Shown in pieces: positions 1-7,585 of a stretch of DNA of 64,000 bases (the first letter of the stretch is position 1; every line of letters starts with the position of its first letter). A program made the position numbers and the translations under genes. The stretch lies in NCBI RefSeq assembly GCF_918698245.1, contig NZ_CAKKMS010000001.1, forward strand, positions 1 through 64,000. The letters are read 5' to 3'. The notes beneath the pieces are model-generated. The model saw only the letters and a list, made by a program, of their open reading frames with translations, was not told the DNA's origin and searched no databases. This DNA is from Pedobacter sp. Bi126. GTDB lineage: Bacteria > Bacteroidota > Bacteroidia > Sphingobacteriales > Sphingobacteriaceae.

Positions 1-146
1 TGGAAACCATCGGTCAGGGTTACACTCAATGGTGCGCTGATCTCGCTTTCTCCGTTATAGGCTGATATAACCTTTTGGGCGGAAGAGCGGCTGCAGAACA
101 GCAGAAATGCTGCTGCAGCGCAAAAATGTTTTAGATGCTGTTTCAT
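1..146 (-). CDS. RHS-associated (DUF6443-like) secreted protein, N-terminal part only
   Basis: The gene runs off the left edge; only its first 48 codons are present. It starts with ATG at 146 and encodes a basic, hydrophobic signal-peptide-like N-terminus (MKQHLKHF, then an Ala/Leu/Phe run ending SSAQ), followed by a mature start ending LSVTLTDGFH. A 'S-V-T-L-x-x-G-F' string just after the signal peptide is common in large Bacteroidota RHS/DUF6443 proteins, which usually lie directly downstream of an RHS/SpvB-like protein. That is the arrangement here: the preceding gene ends 7 bp upstream on the same strand. The product assignment rests on this short stretch and on context. Confidence 0.55.
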   Translation of the reverse strand, partial: MKQHLKHFCAAAAFLLFCSRSSAQKVISAYNGESEISAPLSVTLTDGF

Positions 147-153
147 AGAGGCG

Positions 154-3100
154 TTAGTTTTTATAGTGGTAGTCGGTTTGTTTTAAGATATTGCCGTTCT
201 GGTCTTTAACAGCCTTTAAACGCTGGAAGGCATCATATTCATAATAGGTGGTCATACCTTTGGCGTCGGTCTGGCTGGTCATGCCGACCAATGGTTTGTA
301 GGTATAAGTATTAATAAATGAATTAGGTAAAGCGGCCCTAAGTGTGTTTAAATAAGTCCTTAAAGTATTGTCATCATTTGGGTTATCCAATAAAGCCTGA
401 TTTATAAGACTACTTACCGTTGCATAATCCGTATTAGTAATTTTAGCTACAGGATATTGCTTGTTGTACCCCCACAAATAGATTTCCTTTGGCCCATTAG
501 ACATACTCCATTCTAAAAGATTTCCTAAGTAATCGTAATTGTAAAACTGAATCCGAGCATCTAAAGTATAAGCACCGTTTTGCTTGTAAATTGTTTCCGG
601 CTCGACAATAGACGCAGACCAATTTTTATAATTATTTAGCGTTTTTTCAATAAGAGTACCATCCCTAAAAATACTTTGTTGCAAAATTGGGTTAATAATA
701 TGTTTGGAAATTAAAGATTGTCTTGCGGTTTCTGCTATTGAAGTTAAATCTGTAAAGTCATCTTGTGGATATTTATTTACCGTTGTTATCAAATGTCCTT
801 TACTGTCTCTTGTTTCGATTTTTGTTGTTTGCGCATGAACAGGGTTCTCGTAGTAATAGGATGTAGAATTTTCGACAGGATTTAAACCATTTACGTCAAA
901 GCTTTTTTCAATAGTGCTCGTTTTATAAATCCAACGACATATTATTTTTGCTTTTAATAAGTTAGAAAGATTAGCAGGCCCTGATGGACAGCCACCCGTA
1001 CATATCGTAAAATTATATCCTTTTTTTACTGGAAGATCAAAATAGTTAGGAGAACTAGAGCTTAAGGATTCATCGAAGTTATAATTATGAGAAGTTTCCT
1101 TAACAGCTACGTTTTGACTGTTGTAAATTAATTCTTTAGTAAGAAATCCTCTATAAACATCAAAATCAGTAACCAGCGTGGTCGACGGTACATTTGTATT
1201 TGTTAAATAGCCATTTACAAGTCCGTATGTTTGTCCAAACAAATTAACAGGGGCGGTGGTGTAATAGGACTCTTTTTTTCCATTTGATAAAGCAGGTACA
1301 TCGTCTGAAGTTGTATAAGATGTTACCATTTTATAGCCTACATTGCTTCCCTGCGTTGTACCTAAATAATTAGAAGAATATGAGGTTCTAACGATGTATC
1401 CATGATCAAAATCAACAAATCTTAGGTTTGACATTACTACCCCTGAGGAACGATCTGGGTCATCTTTCATTACGTAGCTGAAGTTTTCCGAACTTTTTAA
1501 CCCTGTTACCGGATCTAAATTGATTACTTGCTTAATCCTAAGTCCACCTATAGGTATTTTTTTAAATGGTTCTCCATAGGTAATGTAGCTCATATTCGCA
1601 GACATTGTTTGTCCTGTTCCATCTACACTTGAGATCAGCTCGTAATCTCCCGCATCAAGATTAATGTATTCGGTGGTATTATTATTAACCATATACCTTG
1701 AAAACTTTACCGTTTTGCTCCCATCACTGTTAATTAAATTAATAAAAACACTGGGACCATTCTCAACCGGCGCAGGGCCTGTATATTTCCCATTTACATT
1801 GAAATACAGTTTTTGTTCTGTTAAAAGAGAGAATGTTTGTTTAGCGATAGGTATATTTACAGTGGATGATTTTACTGCTATGGCACTAACACCATGTGGT
1901 ATTTTATTTTCCCCTCCCACATTAGCGAAACCGCAATCATTTCCCTCATAAACGAACGTCGAAGAGCCTCCGGTTGGGTAAGTTATTGATTTAAGCACTC
2001 CAGTCATTGCCCGACTGGGATTCGAGTCTCGATTCCCCCCAGGAATAATTTTGTCTGCAGGTGCATAATCCAGAGGATCCACTTTTACTAAAAGTGTACT
2101 ATTTTGCACTCCATTGTAATATCCCCAATAATCTTGTGATTTAGAATCTATTGCTGGCACTGCTTCTGGTGAATAATACTCAAAAAGGTGTGATTTTAAT
2201 ACTGCACCATCTACAGTAGAAATTTCATTAAAATTATCAAGTTTTAGCCTAACATCATCACTCTTATTCGACCTCATTGAATTCACATCCCCAAAATAAC
2301 TATGGCCAAATGTAAATTTCTTAGTAATAACTCCGTTATAATCCTCAACGGTTATATAATCAAGTACCGAACTCAAAGGTATATCGAGCCTATTTTTAGA
2401 GGTGTAAAATTTAACCTTTTGGCCAAAAGCATCAATTTGTTGTAGTACCTTTCCCTCAATTTCAATAGACGATGCCGATGACGAAGCCTCTTTATTCGCC
2501 TGATAGGCGGGGGAAAGATTAGTATAATCAACTTCTGATTTTTGTACACCGCTACTAAACTCGTTCACGCTGCTATAAGTAAAAACTATTTCGCCTGCAG
2601 ATGTAGTAATTTTAGATAAATACCAAGCCGAAGTAAAAGTGTTCCCGTCACTTGTGCTGCTTTCTAATGCATCAAATAGGTAAATTGAACCATCATCATC
2701 TGTAATGGTAAAGCTACTTAAAGAATTATTGTGTTCAATTTTCAAATTTTTATAGTTAATACAATGAGCATTGTGTCCGGCACCTGCATCCATAACAAAC
2801 TTCCCTGATTTACCTGCAAAATTGTAATAAAAAATATCTGGTTCCAAGTCATAACCTCCGTTCCAAACAGGACTACTTACTGATGAACCAGGTAAAGGCT
2901 GTCCCTCTTCAACATTGAATAATTGTGCATCTGTCTTGTTCCCAAGGGCCCAATAACCCATTGGTTTTTCATCAGCCTTACCATGCACAGACCTTGTGAT
3001 AACGCCACCGGCACTAAGCGACCAGCCCAAGCCTACCCAACTCGATTTTTCTTCTACTTTTAGTCCGGATGAAGAATAATTCAATGTAATTGGTAAAGAG

Positions 3101-3333
3101 TATTTACCAATTGAAACTACATGAACTGGAATATTAATACTTGCTGTACCCGTATATTCGCCAACTGGTATATCCCCATATTTCCCTAACGAGGCGGCTG
3201 TAGGGGAAGGTGGTATAACTTTTGGCAAAAATGTGCTTACACCTCCTTCGACAGGAGTCTGAGCATTTACTTTATGCAAACCGATAAGCAAAAGTAGTAC
3301 AGCTGTTTTTAAAATCTTATTTTCAATTCTCAT
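154..3333 (-). CDS. Large secreted RHS-repeat / SpvB-like protein
   Basis: This 1059-aa protein has a signal peptide (residues 1-24, ending VNAQ). Its N-terminus is typical of Bacteroidota RHS/SpvB-like proteins: residues about 45-115 carry IPVGEYTGTASINIPV, LNYSSSGLKV and WVGLGWSLSAGG. The C-terminus carries RHS-type YD repeats, for example YYEYDAFQRLKAVKDQNG near residue 1035. These proteins are thought to form a beta-rich cocoon or surface filament. Here the C-terminal toxin region of classical RHS proteins is absent and the chain ends shortly after a YD repeat, so any core and toxin region would lie in the next gene, which is cut by the window edge. The two genes are 7 bp apart and probably one transcript. 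Function is inferred from family likeness only. Confidence 0.75.
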   Translation of the reverse strand: MRIENKILKTAVLLLLIGLHKVNAQTPVEGGVSTFLPKVIPPSPTAASLGKYGDIPVGEYTGTASINIPVHVVSIGKYSLPITLNYSSSGLKVEEKSSWVGLGWSLSAGGVITRSVHGKADEKPMGYWALGNKTDAQLFNVEEGQPLPGSSVSSPVWNGGYDLEPDIFYYNFAGKSGKFVMDAGAGHNAHCINYKNLKIEHNNSLSSFTITDDDGSIYLFDALESSTSDGNTFTSAWYLSKITTSAGEIVFTYSSVNEFSSGVQKSEVDYTNLSPAYQANKEASSSASSIEIEGKVLQQIDAFGQKVKFYTSKNRLDIPLSSVLDYITVEDYNGVITKKFTFGHSYFGDVNSMRSNKSDDVRLKLDNFNEISTVDGAVLKSHLFEYYSPEAVPAIDSKSQDYWGYYNGVQNSTLLVKVDPLDYAPADKIIPGGNRDSNPSRAMTGVLKSITYPTGGSSTFVYEGNDCGFANVGGENKIPHGVSAIAVKSSTVNIPIAKQTFSLLTEQKLYFNVNGKYTGPAPVENGPSVFINLINSDGSKTVKFSRYMVNNNTTEYINLDAGDYELISSVDGTGQTMSANMSYITYGEPFKKIPIGGLRIKQVINLDPVTGLKSSENFSYVMKDDPDRSSGVVMSNLRFVDFDHGYIVRTSYSSNYLGTTQGSNVGYKMVTSYTTSDDVPALSNGKKESYYTTAPVNLFGQTYGLVNGYLTNTNVPSTTLVTDFDVYRGFLTKELIYNSQNVAVKETSHNYNFDESLSSSSPNYFDLPVKKGYNFTICTGGCPSGPANLSNLLKAKIICRWIYKTSTIEKSFDVNGLNPVENSTSYYYENPVHAQTTKIETRDSKGHLITTVNKYPQDDFTDLTSIAETARQSLISKHIINPILQQSIFRDGTLIEKTLNNYKNWSASIVEPETIYKQNGAYTLDARIQFYNYDYLGNLLEWSMSNGPKEIYLWGYNKQYPVAKITNTDYATVSSLINQALLDNPNDDNTLRTYLNTLRAALPNSFINTYTYKPLVGMTSQTDAKGMTTYYEYDAFQRLKAVKDQNGNILKQTDYHYKN

Positions 3334-3475
3334 TATTAAAATATTTTAATCTGTGATTAGATAGGGCGATGCTCGCTGAAAGTCAGGAGTGAGAGCAATA
3401 AAGTTTTCATTGATTTGGTTTTGCTTAAAATTTAAAAAGGTATTGAATTCCAGACTTAGAACGGATAACCGCTGA

Positions 3476-4690
3476 TCACTTTACGTTTTTATTTAGTGTT
3501 TTGATATATGCATCCTGAACTTCAACTTTCTTACTTAACTCAATAAGATGTAAGGTTAGCTCTTCTATCTTTTTCTGTTGAAGCTTGAACATTTCACTAA
3601 CCGCTATTCCATTTGCTTCAATTTCTTTTGCAGAAGGCATTTCGGGCAGGTGTTTATTGGTTCTGATATAGCTTTCCAATCCTTTCAACGTTCCAACATC
3701 ATAGCTTTCATCAAAAACATAATCTGGCCAGTTAGCGGCTTCTACCTTAATCTCTTTTGCACGGATATTTCCATTTACGGCAAGTTTCTCTGCTGGATTG
3801 GTAATGCCGATACCTACATTACCACCATTAGGCTGTAGCGCTAAATTGGTCCACTGGTGCTGAAACCAGCCTGCTTTGATAAAACCAAAACCTGCACCGT
3901 TTACATCATAACCCATCACTACCCGCTTGGCTGGATCGCTGCTACCGGAAACGCCAAACTGAGCAACATCAATATCTGTATTCATTGTGATATCCTGCGA
4001 CACATTCAACTTATATGTAGGAGATAATGTTCCTATTCCAGTTTTACCACCTCCATCAATCACAAGATCATCACCGTATGCCCAGCCATTTACCCCCGGC
4101 GATTTTGAAAAAGATCTCCTGGTACCCAATATCATCTTTCCTGTGGCATCACCATTGTTTTGGTTTCCTGCTACTGTGATAATTCTGGCCTGCCCCCAAA
4201 AATTGGAGCCATCTGTATTTGCAGGAATAATAAACTCTAACTGTGCACCACTTACCGTTGAGCGGCTACCGGTGTTTGCCTGAATCTCCAACTGCCCGTT
4301 ATAAGGGGCGTTAACAATATCAATATGAGTACCTGGACTGGTTACCCGCAGATTATTAAAGTTCAGCTGTCCATTCCCATCATCAGTAAGTACTTTAAAC
4401 CAGGGTTGCGCGCCGTTGGAATTTGTTTTGCGGAAGTAAAGGTTTTGATCAAAAAAACTCCCGGCTAGCTGCATCGCATAGTTGTTATTACCATTACTGT
4501 GTCTAACATCTAGTAAATGCCACCAACTGGAGGCTCCAGCGGGGTAGTTTACGGGGACAGAGGTTTCAAAGAAACCAGAAGTTGCACCCTCATTACCGGT
4601 TATACCAGCATCATTTCGGGTACCTGTTTGCGATTGTGCTAAAGCAAAAATTGGCAAAAGCATCATTAAAAGAGCGTAACTGTATTTCAT
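3476..4690 (-). CDS. Secreted tail-fibre-like protein with C-terminal coiled coil
   Basis: The 404-aa protein has a signal peptide (residues 1-18, ending ALAQ). Its N-terminal half resembles phage/pyocin knob and tail-fibre modules (SSWWHLLDVRHSNG, NLYFRKTNSNG). Next come repeats of the type 'GNVGIGITNPAEKLAVNGNIRAKEI' seen in Bacteroidota surface proteins. The C-terminus is the usual DYVFDESYD...LESYIRTNKHLPEMPS segment followed by an amphipathic coil (about 360-404, KKIEELTLHLIELSKKVEVQD). Such proteins are widespread in non-phage loci of Sphingobacteriaceae, often next to RHS genes as here. No phage structural genes are nearby, so I read it as a host surface or adhesin-like protein. A decayed copy of its 3' end lies just upstream. 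Exact role unknown. Confidence 0.7.
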   Translation of the reverse strand: MKYSYALLMMLLPIFALAQSQTGTRNDAGITGNEGATSGFFETSVPVNYPAGASSWWHLLDVRHSNGNNNYAMQLAGSFFDQNLYFRKTNSNGAQPWFKVLTDDGNGQLNFNNLRVTSPGTHIDIVNAPYNGQLEIQANTGSRSTVSGAQLEFIIPANTDGSNFWGQARIITVAGNQNNGDATGKMILGTRRSFSKSPGVNGWAYGDDLVIDGGGKTGIGTLSPTYKLNVSQDITMNTDIDVAQFGVSGSSDPAKRVVMGYDVNGAGFGFIKAGWFQHQWTNLALQPNGGNVGIGITNPAEKLAVNGNIRAKEIKVEAANWPDYVFDESYDVGTLKGLESYIRTNKHLPEMPSAKEIEANGIAVSEMFKLQQKKIEELTLHLIELSKKVEVQDAYIKTLNKNVK

Positions 4691-4746
4691 TTTTTTATTT
4701 TTTAAATTGATCGTTTATTTCGGTTTTTCTAATGCAGAAAGTATGC

Positions 4747-4940
4747 TTAATACAGCTTTGTTGCCTGCCCATCTTGTGCGTTTAGCTGTTTGTCTTTCAC
4801 TATCAGATGCAAGGTCAGCCCTTCTAATTTTAAGGAGAAGTCTGTTCATTTCACCTCATGCAAATCCGTTGTGCGCTCCTCAGCCGTGATTGTATTTCTG
4901 GAGGATGTTAATGGGTTACATAAACCGATAATGATCAGTA
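4747..4940 (-). pseudogene. Decayed 3' end of a second tail-fibre-like gene
   Basis: On the minus strand this stretch can be read, with frame changes and stops, as a relic of the C-terminus of the neighbouring tail-fibre-like gene. One frame gives HPPEIQSRLRSA (compare HLPEMPSAKEIEA). Another gives NGFA, a stop, then GEMNRLLLK (compare NGIAVSEMFKLQQKK). A third gives KLEGLTLHLIVKDKQLNAQD followed by GQATKLY and TAA at 4747-4749 (compare ELTLHLIELSKKVEVQD). The order and spacing match the intact gene, so this is a degraded paralogue, not an open gene. Its upstream limit is approximate. Confidence 0.7.
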
Positions 4941-5633
4941 GTATAGGTACCCAATAAGTGCAGAATTAAACAAATCCATGTTAGTTTAGATCTGGACGAA
5001 ACCGGGAGTAGGCAGATCAATCGGTAAACGATATAAAAAGAGGTTAAATCCAGGTCTATTTGGAAAACTTAAGCCTGCTTTACTTTTATTGATCGGTCTG
5101 GACTGGACAACTAAAAATTAGCAAAATATTATTCCTGTTTAGAAGATGTTGACAGGGAATAAAACTGGAATAGGCGGAAAAAGTTGTAAAAGTTTTGAGA
5201 GACATAGCTGTACATGTTTAATTGTTGATTTAGATTTTTCTAAATTGTTGTTTAGAAGTAGCGAATTACCATTTTTGAAAAAATAGCCACAAAAAAATTA
5301 CACCAACACACCAGTTTTTGTGACCAAACTTAATTCATGAATAATTCGATCATCTTAATTTTAAATTGTACGGAAATTAAGCGCGCTAAAAATTGGTTTA
5401 TAACGATAACATTAAAATTAAAAAAATTAGCTTGCATTTTATCTGCACAAGATACCCGTAATACAATACACTGAACAGCAACACTTTAATTCGAACTGGG
5501 AGCGTTTTAAAACATATGGATAACGCATACTTTATATGGGATCTCATAGATATTTTGAATATTCTCCCCTAAAAGCAAAAACCCTGTTAATCGTGCGATT
5601 GCTGGGCTTTATACTTTTTAATAGTCTTTGCCG
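4941..5633. other. Intergenic stretch without recognisable gene
   Basis: AT-rich DNA between the tail-fibre relic and the tRNA region. I see no ORF with convincing coding character, no strong hairpin with a T-run and no repeat shared with the rest of the window. The far 5' part of the decayed tail-fibre gene may continue here beyond recognition. Confidence 0.5.
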
Positions 5634-5650
5634 TGATCCCGCTGGGATTG
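5634..5650 (-). repeat. 17-bp copy of the tRNA-Lys 3' end
   Basis: GTGATCCCGCTGGGATT occurs here and again at 5774-5790, where it is the 3' end (acceptor and half of the T arm) of tRNA-Lys. The copies are 140 bp apart in the same orientation. Between them lie other tRNA-like scraps: CCTGGGTTCGA and GGATTCGAAC on the minus strand. This could be an att-type scar of a lost integrative element or a decayed tRNA duplicate. No integrase gene is present. Confidence 0.6.
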
Positions 5651-5742
5651 GCTCAGCCTGCAAAATCCCGAACTCAGCCCTGAGCCTTTTACAAATCGAA
5701 CCCAGGCCGGCGCTTCTGTTCGAATCCAAGCGGGAGTAAAAC

Positions 5743-5770
5743 AAAAAAGCCTCACATTTCTGTGAAGCTT
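5743..5770 (-). terminator. Rho-independent terminator of tRNA-Lys
   Basis: Read on the minus strand, AAGCTTCACA-GAAA-TGTGAGGCTT forms a 10-bp stem (one G-U pair) followed by a T-run. It begins five bases past the 3' end of the tRNA, in the right orientation to terminate it. Confidence 0.8.
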
Positions 5771-5774
5771 TCTG

Positions 5775-5847
5775 TGATCCCGCTGGGATTCGAACCCAGG
5801 ACCACTACATTAAAAGTGTAATGCTCTACCAGCTGAGCTACGGAATC
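5775..5847 (-). tRNA. tRNA-Lys (anticodon TTT)
   Basis: A complete 73-nt cloverleaf can be folded by eye: acceptor GATTCCG pairs with CGGGATC, the D arm is GCTC...GAGC, the anticodon stem is TTACA/TGTAG with loop CTTTTAA (anticodon TTT), and the T arm is CTGGG-TTCGAAT-CCCAG. The discriminator is A and CCA is not encoded (CAG follows). It is a single gene with its own terminator. Confidence 0.95.
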
Positions 5848-6183
5848 ATTTTGTCCCTTTCGAGGCTGCGAAGTTAGAAATTAAATTCATTCCCGCAAAG
5901 AACAAAGTCAATCTATTTAATAAAAACTTAACATTAATTAAACAAAACAGCGTTAAATCTTTAGAGATCATGTTGTTAAATACAATCAGAAATTTTATTA
6001 TTTATTTACTTTTCCTACCTCTTTGTTATTAAAACTGACATATAACATAAAAATGATGTTTTAACACCCCAAAACTTATTTGCATCTACCCTCGTTTTTC
6101 ATGATCAAACAAATAACCTAATTACATCTTGTTAATATTCCAATACGATAAAAGCATAGATTGACAATATCAAAATATCAAAC
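5848..6183. other. Intergenic stretch upstream of tRNA-Lys
   Basis: AT-rich region that must hold the tRNA promoter. I could not single out a convincing promoter, and no gene is apparent. Confidence 0.5.
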
Positions 6184-6303
6184 GTTTGCGCGGAATTAGC
6201 CATATTTTTAGGCAAAACCTTAAAAGAACGCGGGGCACAAATGCCTGCAGAAAAAGTGACTGGAAAAGCAGTACCATTTCCAGATGAGATTTTTGGCAAT
6301 TAA
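6184..6303 (+). pseudogene. Isolated C-terminal gene fragment, unknown
   Basis: From about 6191 the plus strand reads in one clean frame CAELAIFLGKTLKERGAQ then MPAEKVTGKAVPFPDEIFGN and TAA at 6301-6303. It has protein-like composition, but no ATG is suitably placed upstream and a TAG lies in frame before it. GC is higher than in the flanking AT-rich DNA. It looks like the 3' remnant of a longer gene whose 5' part is gone. I do not recognise the family. It sits between the tRNA and a palindromic element, in a stretch with other signs of rearrangement. Confidence 0.45.
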
Positions 6304-6320
6304 CTATGTTTATCGTGATA

Positions 6321-6466
6321 AAGCAAAAGAGATTGTATCATAAAGGCGATTTCACCTCCGATGCTGTCATGTTGAGCTTGCCGAAACAACTTAAATAGTA
6401 TTTAAGCAAATCCTTCAACAAGCTCAGGATGACAAATCTATATTTATGGTACAATCTCTTTTGCTT
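6321..6466. repeat. 146-bp nested palindromic (MITE-like) element
   Basis: The outer arms, 6321-6344 and 6443-6466, are inverted repeats matching at 23 of 24 positions. Inside is a second imperfect inverted pair of the common type GTCATCCTGAGCTTG, and at the centre a perfect 8-bp palindrome, CTTAAATA-g-TATTTAAG (6390-6406). The element begins a few bases past the GH5 stop codon. A transcript could fold into a long hairpin and act as a terminator or stabiliser for the PUL mRNA. Confidence 0.75.
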
Positions 6467-6474
6467 AAATCTTA

Positions 6475-7530
6475 TTATAAACCCCAACCATATCTGATGC
6501 GGGTTAACCCCGATTGATTGGTAGTTGTTAAGGTAATATTTGTTCCGCTTCCGCCACGGTTCTGAATACTGTAACTGTCGTTATCTCTAAGCCCTGGCCA
6601 GTACACACTGGCAACTTTATCGGTTCTAAATACATTGGTAGAACCAACTATATAGGCAATTTCATTATCGCTACCAACCGAACCGGTATAATTTTTACCC
6701 GTAGTCATGGCTGCACCATATTCGGTAACCACGGTACGGTTTGCATAACTACCAAAACGGCTTCGCCAGTCGGCTTCCCAAGCCGATTGTGTTCTGGTAG
6801 CCCAAAATGCATAATTATGCAGGGATAAGAGGCAGCTCGAAAATCGGCTATCTGCACCAACAGCTGTTACATTTTCCGAATAGCCCGTACCACCTAAAAG
6901 AATCCGGCCTTTGCTTACATTGGGGTAACGGGAAAGCCATTCAGCATAAATAGTGGTTAATTGGGCCAATGTATAACCATAGGGCTCATTCATGGGTTCG
7001 AAATATACGTTTGCATTACTTCCATATTTATTAACTACGGTTTGCCACATGGCCCAAAACTGAGTCGTGTCATCGATAGTACCATTATGGGAGGATGCAC
7101 TCTCCCAACAAGCAAGTATAACCTTCATGTTTTTACTTAAAGCGCGATCTATTGCCCCGGTATATGCGCCCCACCACGAATCGGATACACTTGGCGGGTT
7201 AATTGGTAACCTTACCGTATTTACACCTGGCATGTTATTTTGGAAACCCGTTAATATCGCATTTGCTTTAGCTGATACAGTGGTATAATCATCACCAGCG
7301 GTTAAGCCTGAGGGGATTACCCAGCCGTCAACAAAATTATCGCGGCCATCTGCCCAATTTACACCTGCAATACCCGCAGCACCAACCGATTCTGCAGCTG
7401 CTTTTTGAGCATCCGTGACCTCCGTTTTTTCAATTTCGAGCGGAGTTTCTGTTAGTTCTTTTTTTTCACAGCCCATTAAGCATACGCTTAATATAACGGC
7501 CATTGTTGCAATTGACGTTTTAATTTTCAT
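6475..7530 (-). CDS. GH5-family glycoside hydrolase, lipoprotein
   Basis: The 351-aa protein starts with a lipoprotein signal (lipobox LMGC, Cys21), so it is probably anchored to a membrane and could be surface exposed. The rest is one TIM-barrel domain. The GH5 acid/base motif is FEPMNEPYG (Glu182) and the nucleophile motif is VVTEYGA (Glu270). LHNY near 237 fits the conserved His-x-Tyr. It is the last gene of the SusC-SusD-GH30-GH35-GH5 series, 55 bp after GH35. GH5 covers many endo-beta-glycanases and some exo-enzymes, so I cannot name the substrate; a partner role to the beta-galactosidase-type GH35 is likely. Confidence 0.85.
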   Translation of the reverse strand: MKIKTSIATMAVILSVCLMGCEKKELTETPLEIEKTEVTDAQKAAAESVGAAGIAGVNWADGRDNFVDGWVIPSGLTAGDDYTTVSAKANAILTGFQNNMPGVNTVRLPINPPSVSDSWWGAYTGAIDRALSKNMKVILACWESASSHNGTIDDTTQFWAMWQTVVNKYGSNANVYFEPMNEPYGYTLAQLTTIYAEWLSRYPNVSKGRILLGGTGYSENVTAVGADSRFSSCLLSLHNYAFWATRTQSAWEADWRSRFGSYANRTVVTEYGAAMTTGKNYTGSVGSDNEIAYIVGSTNVFRTDKVASVYWPGLRDNDSYSIQNRGGSGTNITLTTTNQSGLTRIRYGWGL

Positions 7531-7585
7531 AGGTAATGATTTAATATTTGGTTAGTGAGGCGTTAACCAGAAGAAAATCGAAATG

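Noticed and set aside
3476..4690. Tail-fibre-like protein as evidence of a prophage
   Set aside because: It has a signal peptide and no capsid, terminase, portal, lysis or integrase genes are nearby. Such proteins are common host genes in this group, next to RHS genes.
5536..5744. Overlapping open frames on both strands near the tRNA
   Set aside because: They lie across tRNA-derived fragments and have no protein-like composition or family likeness.
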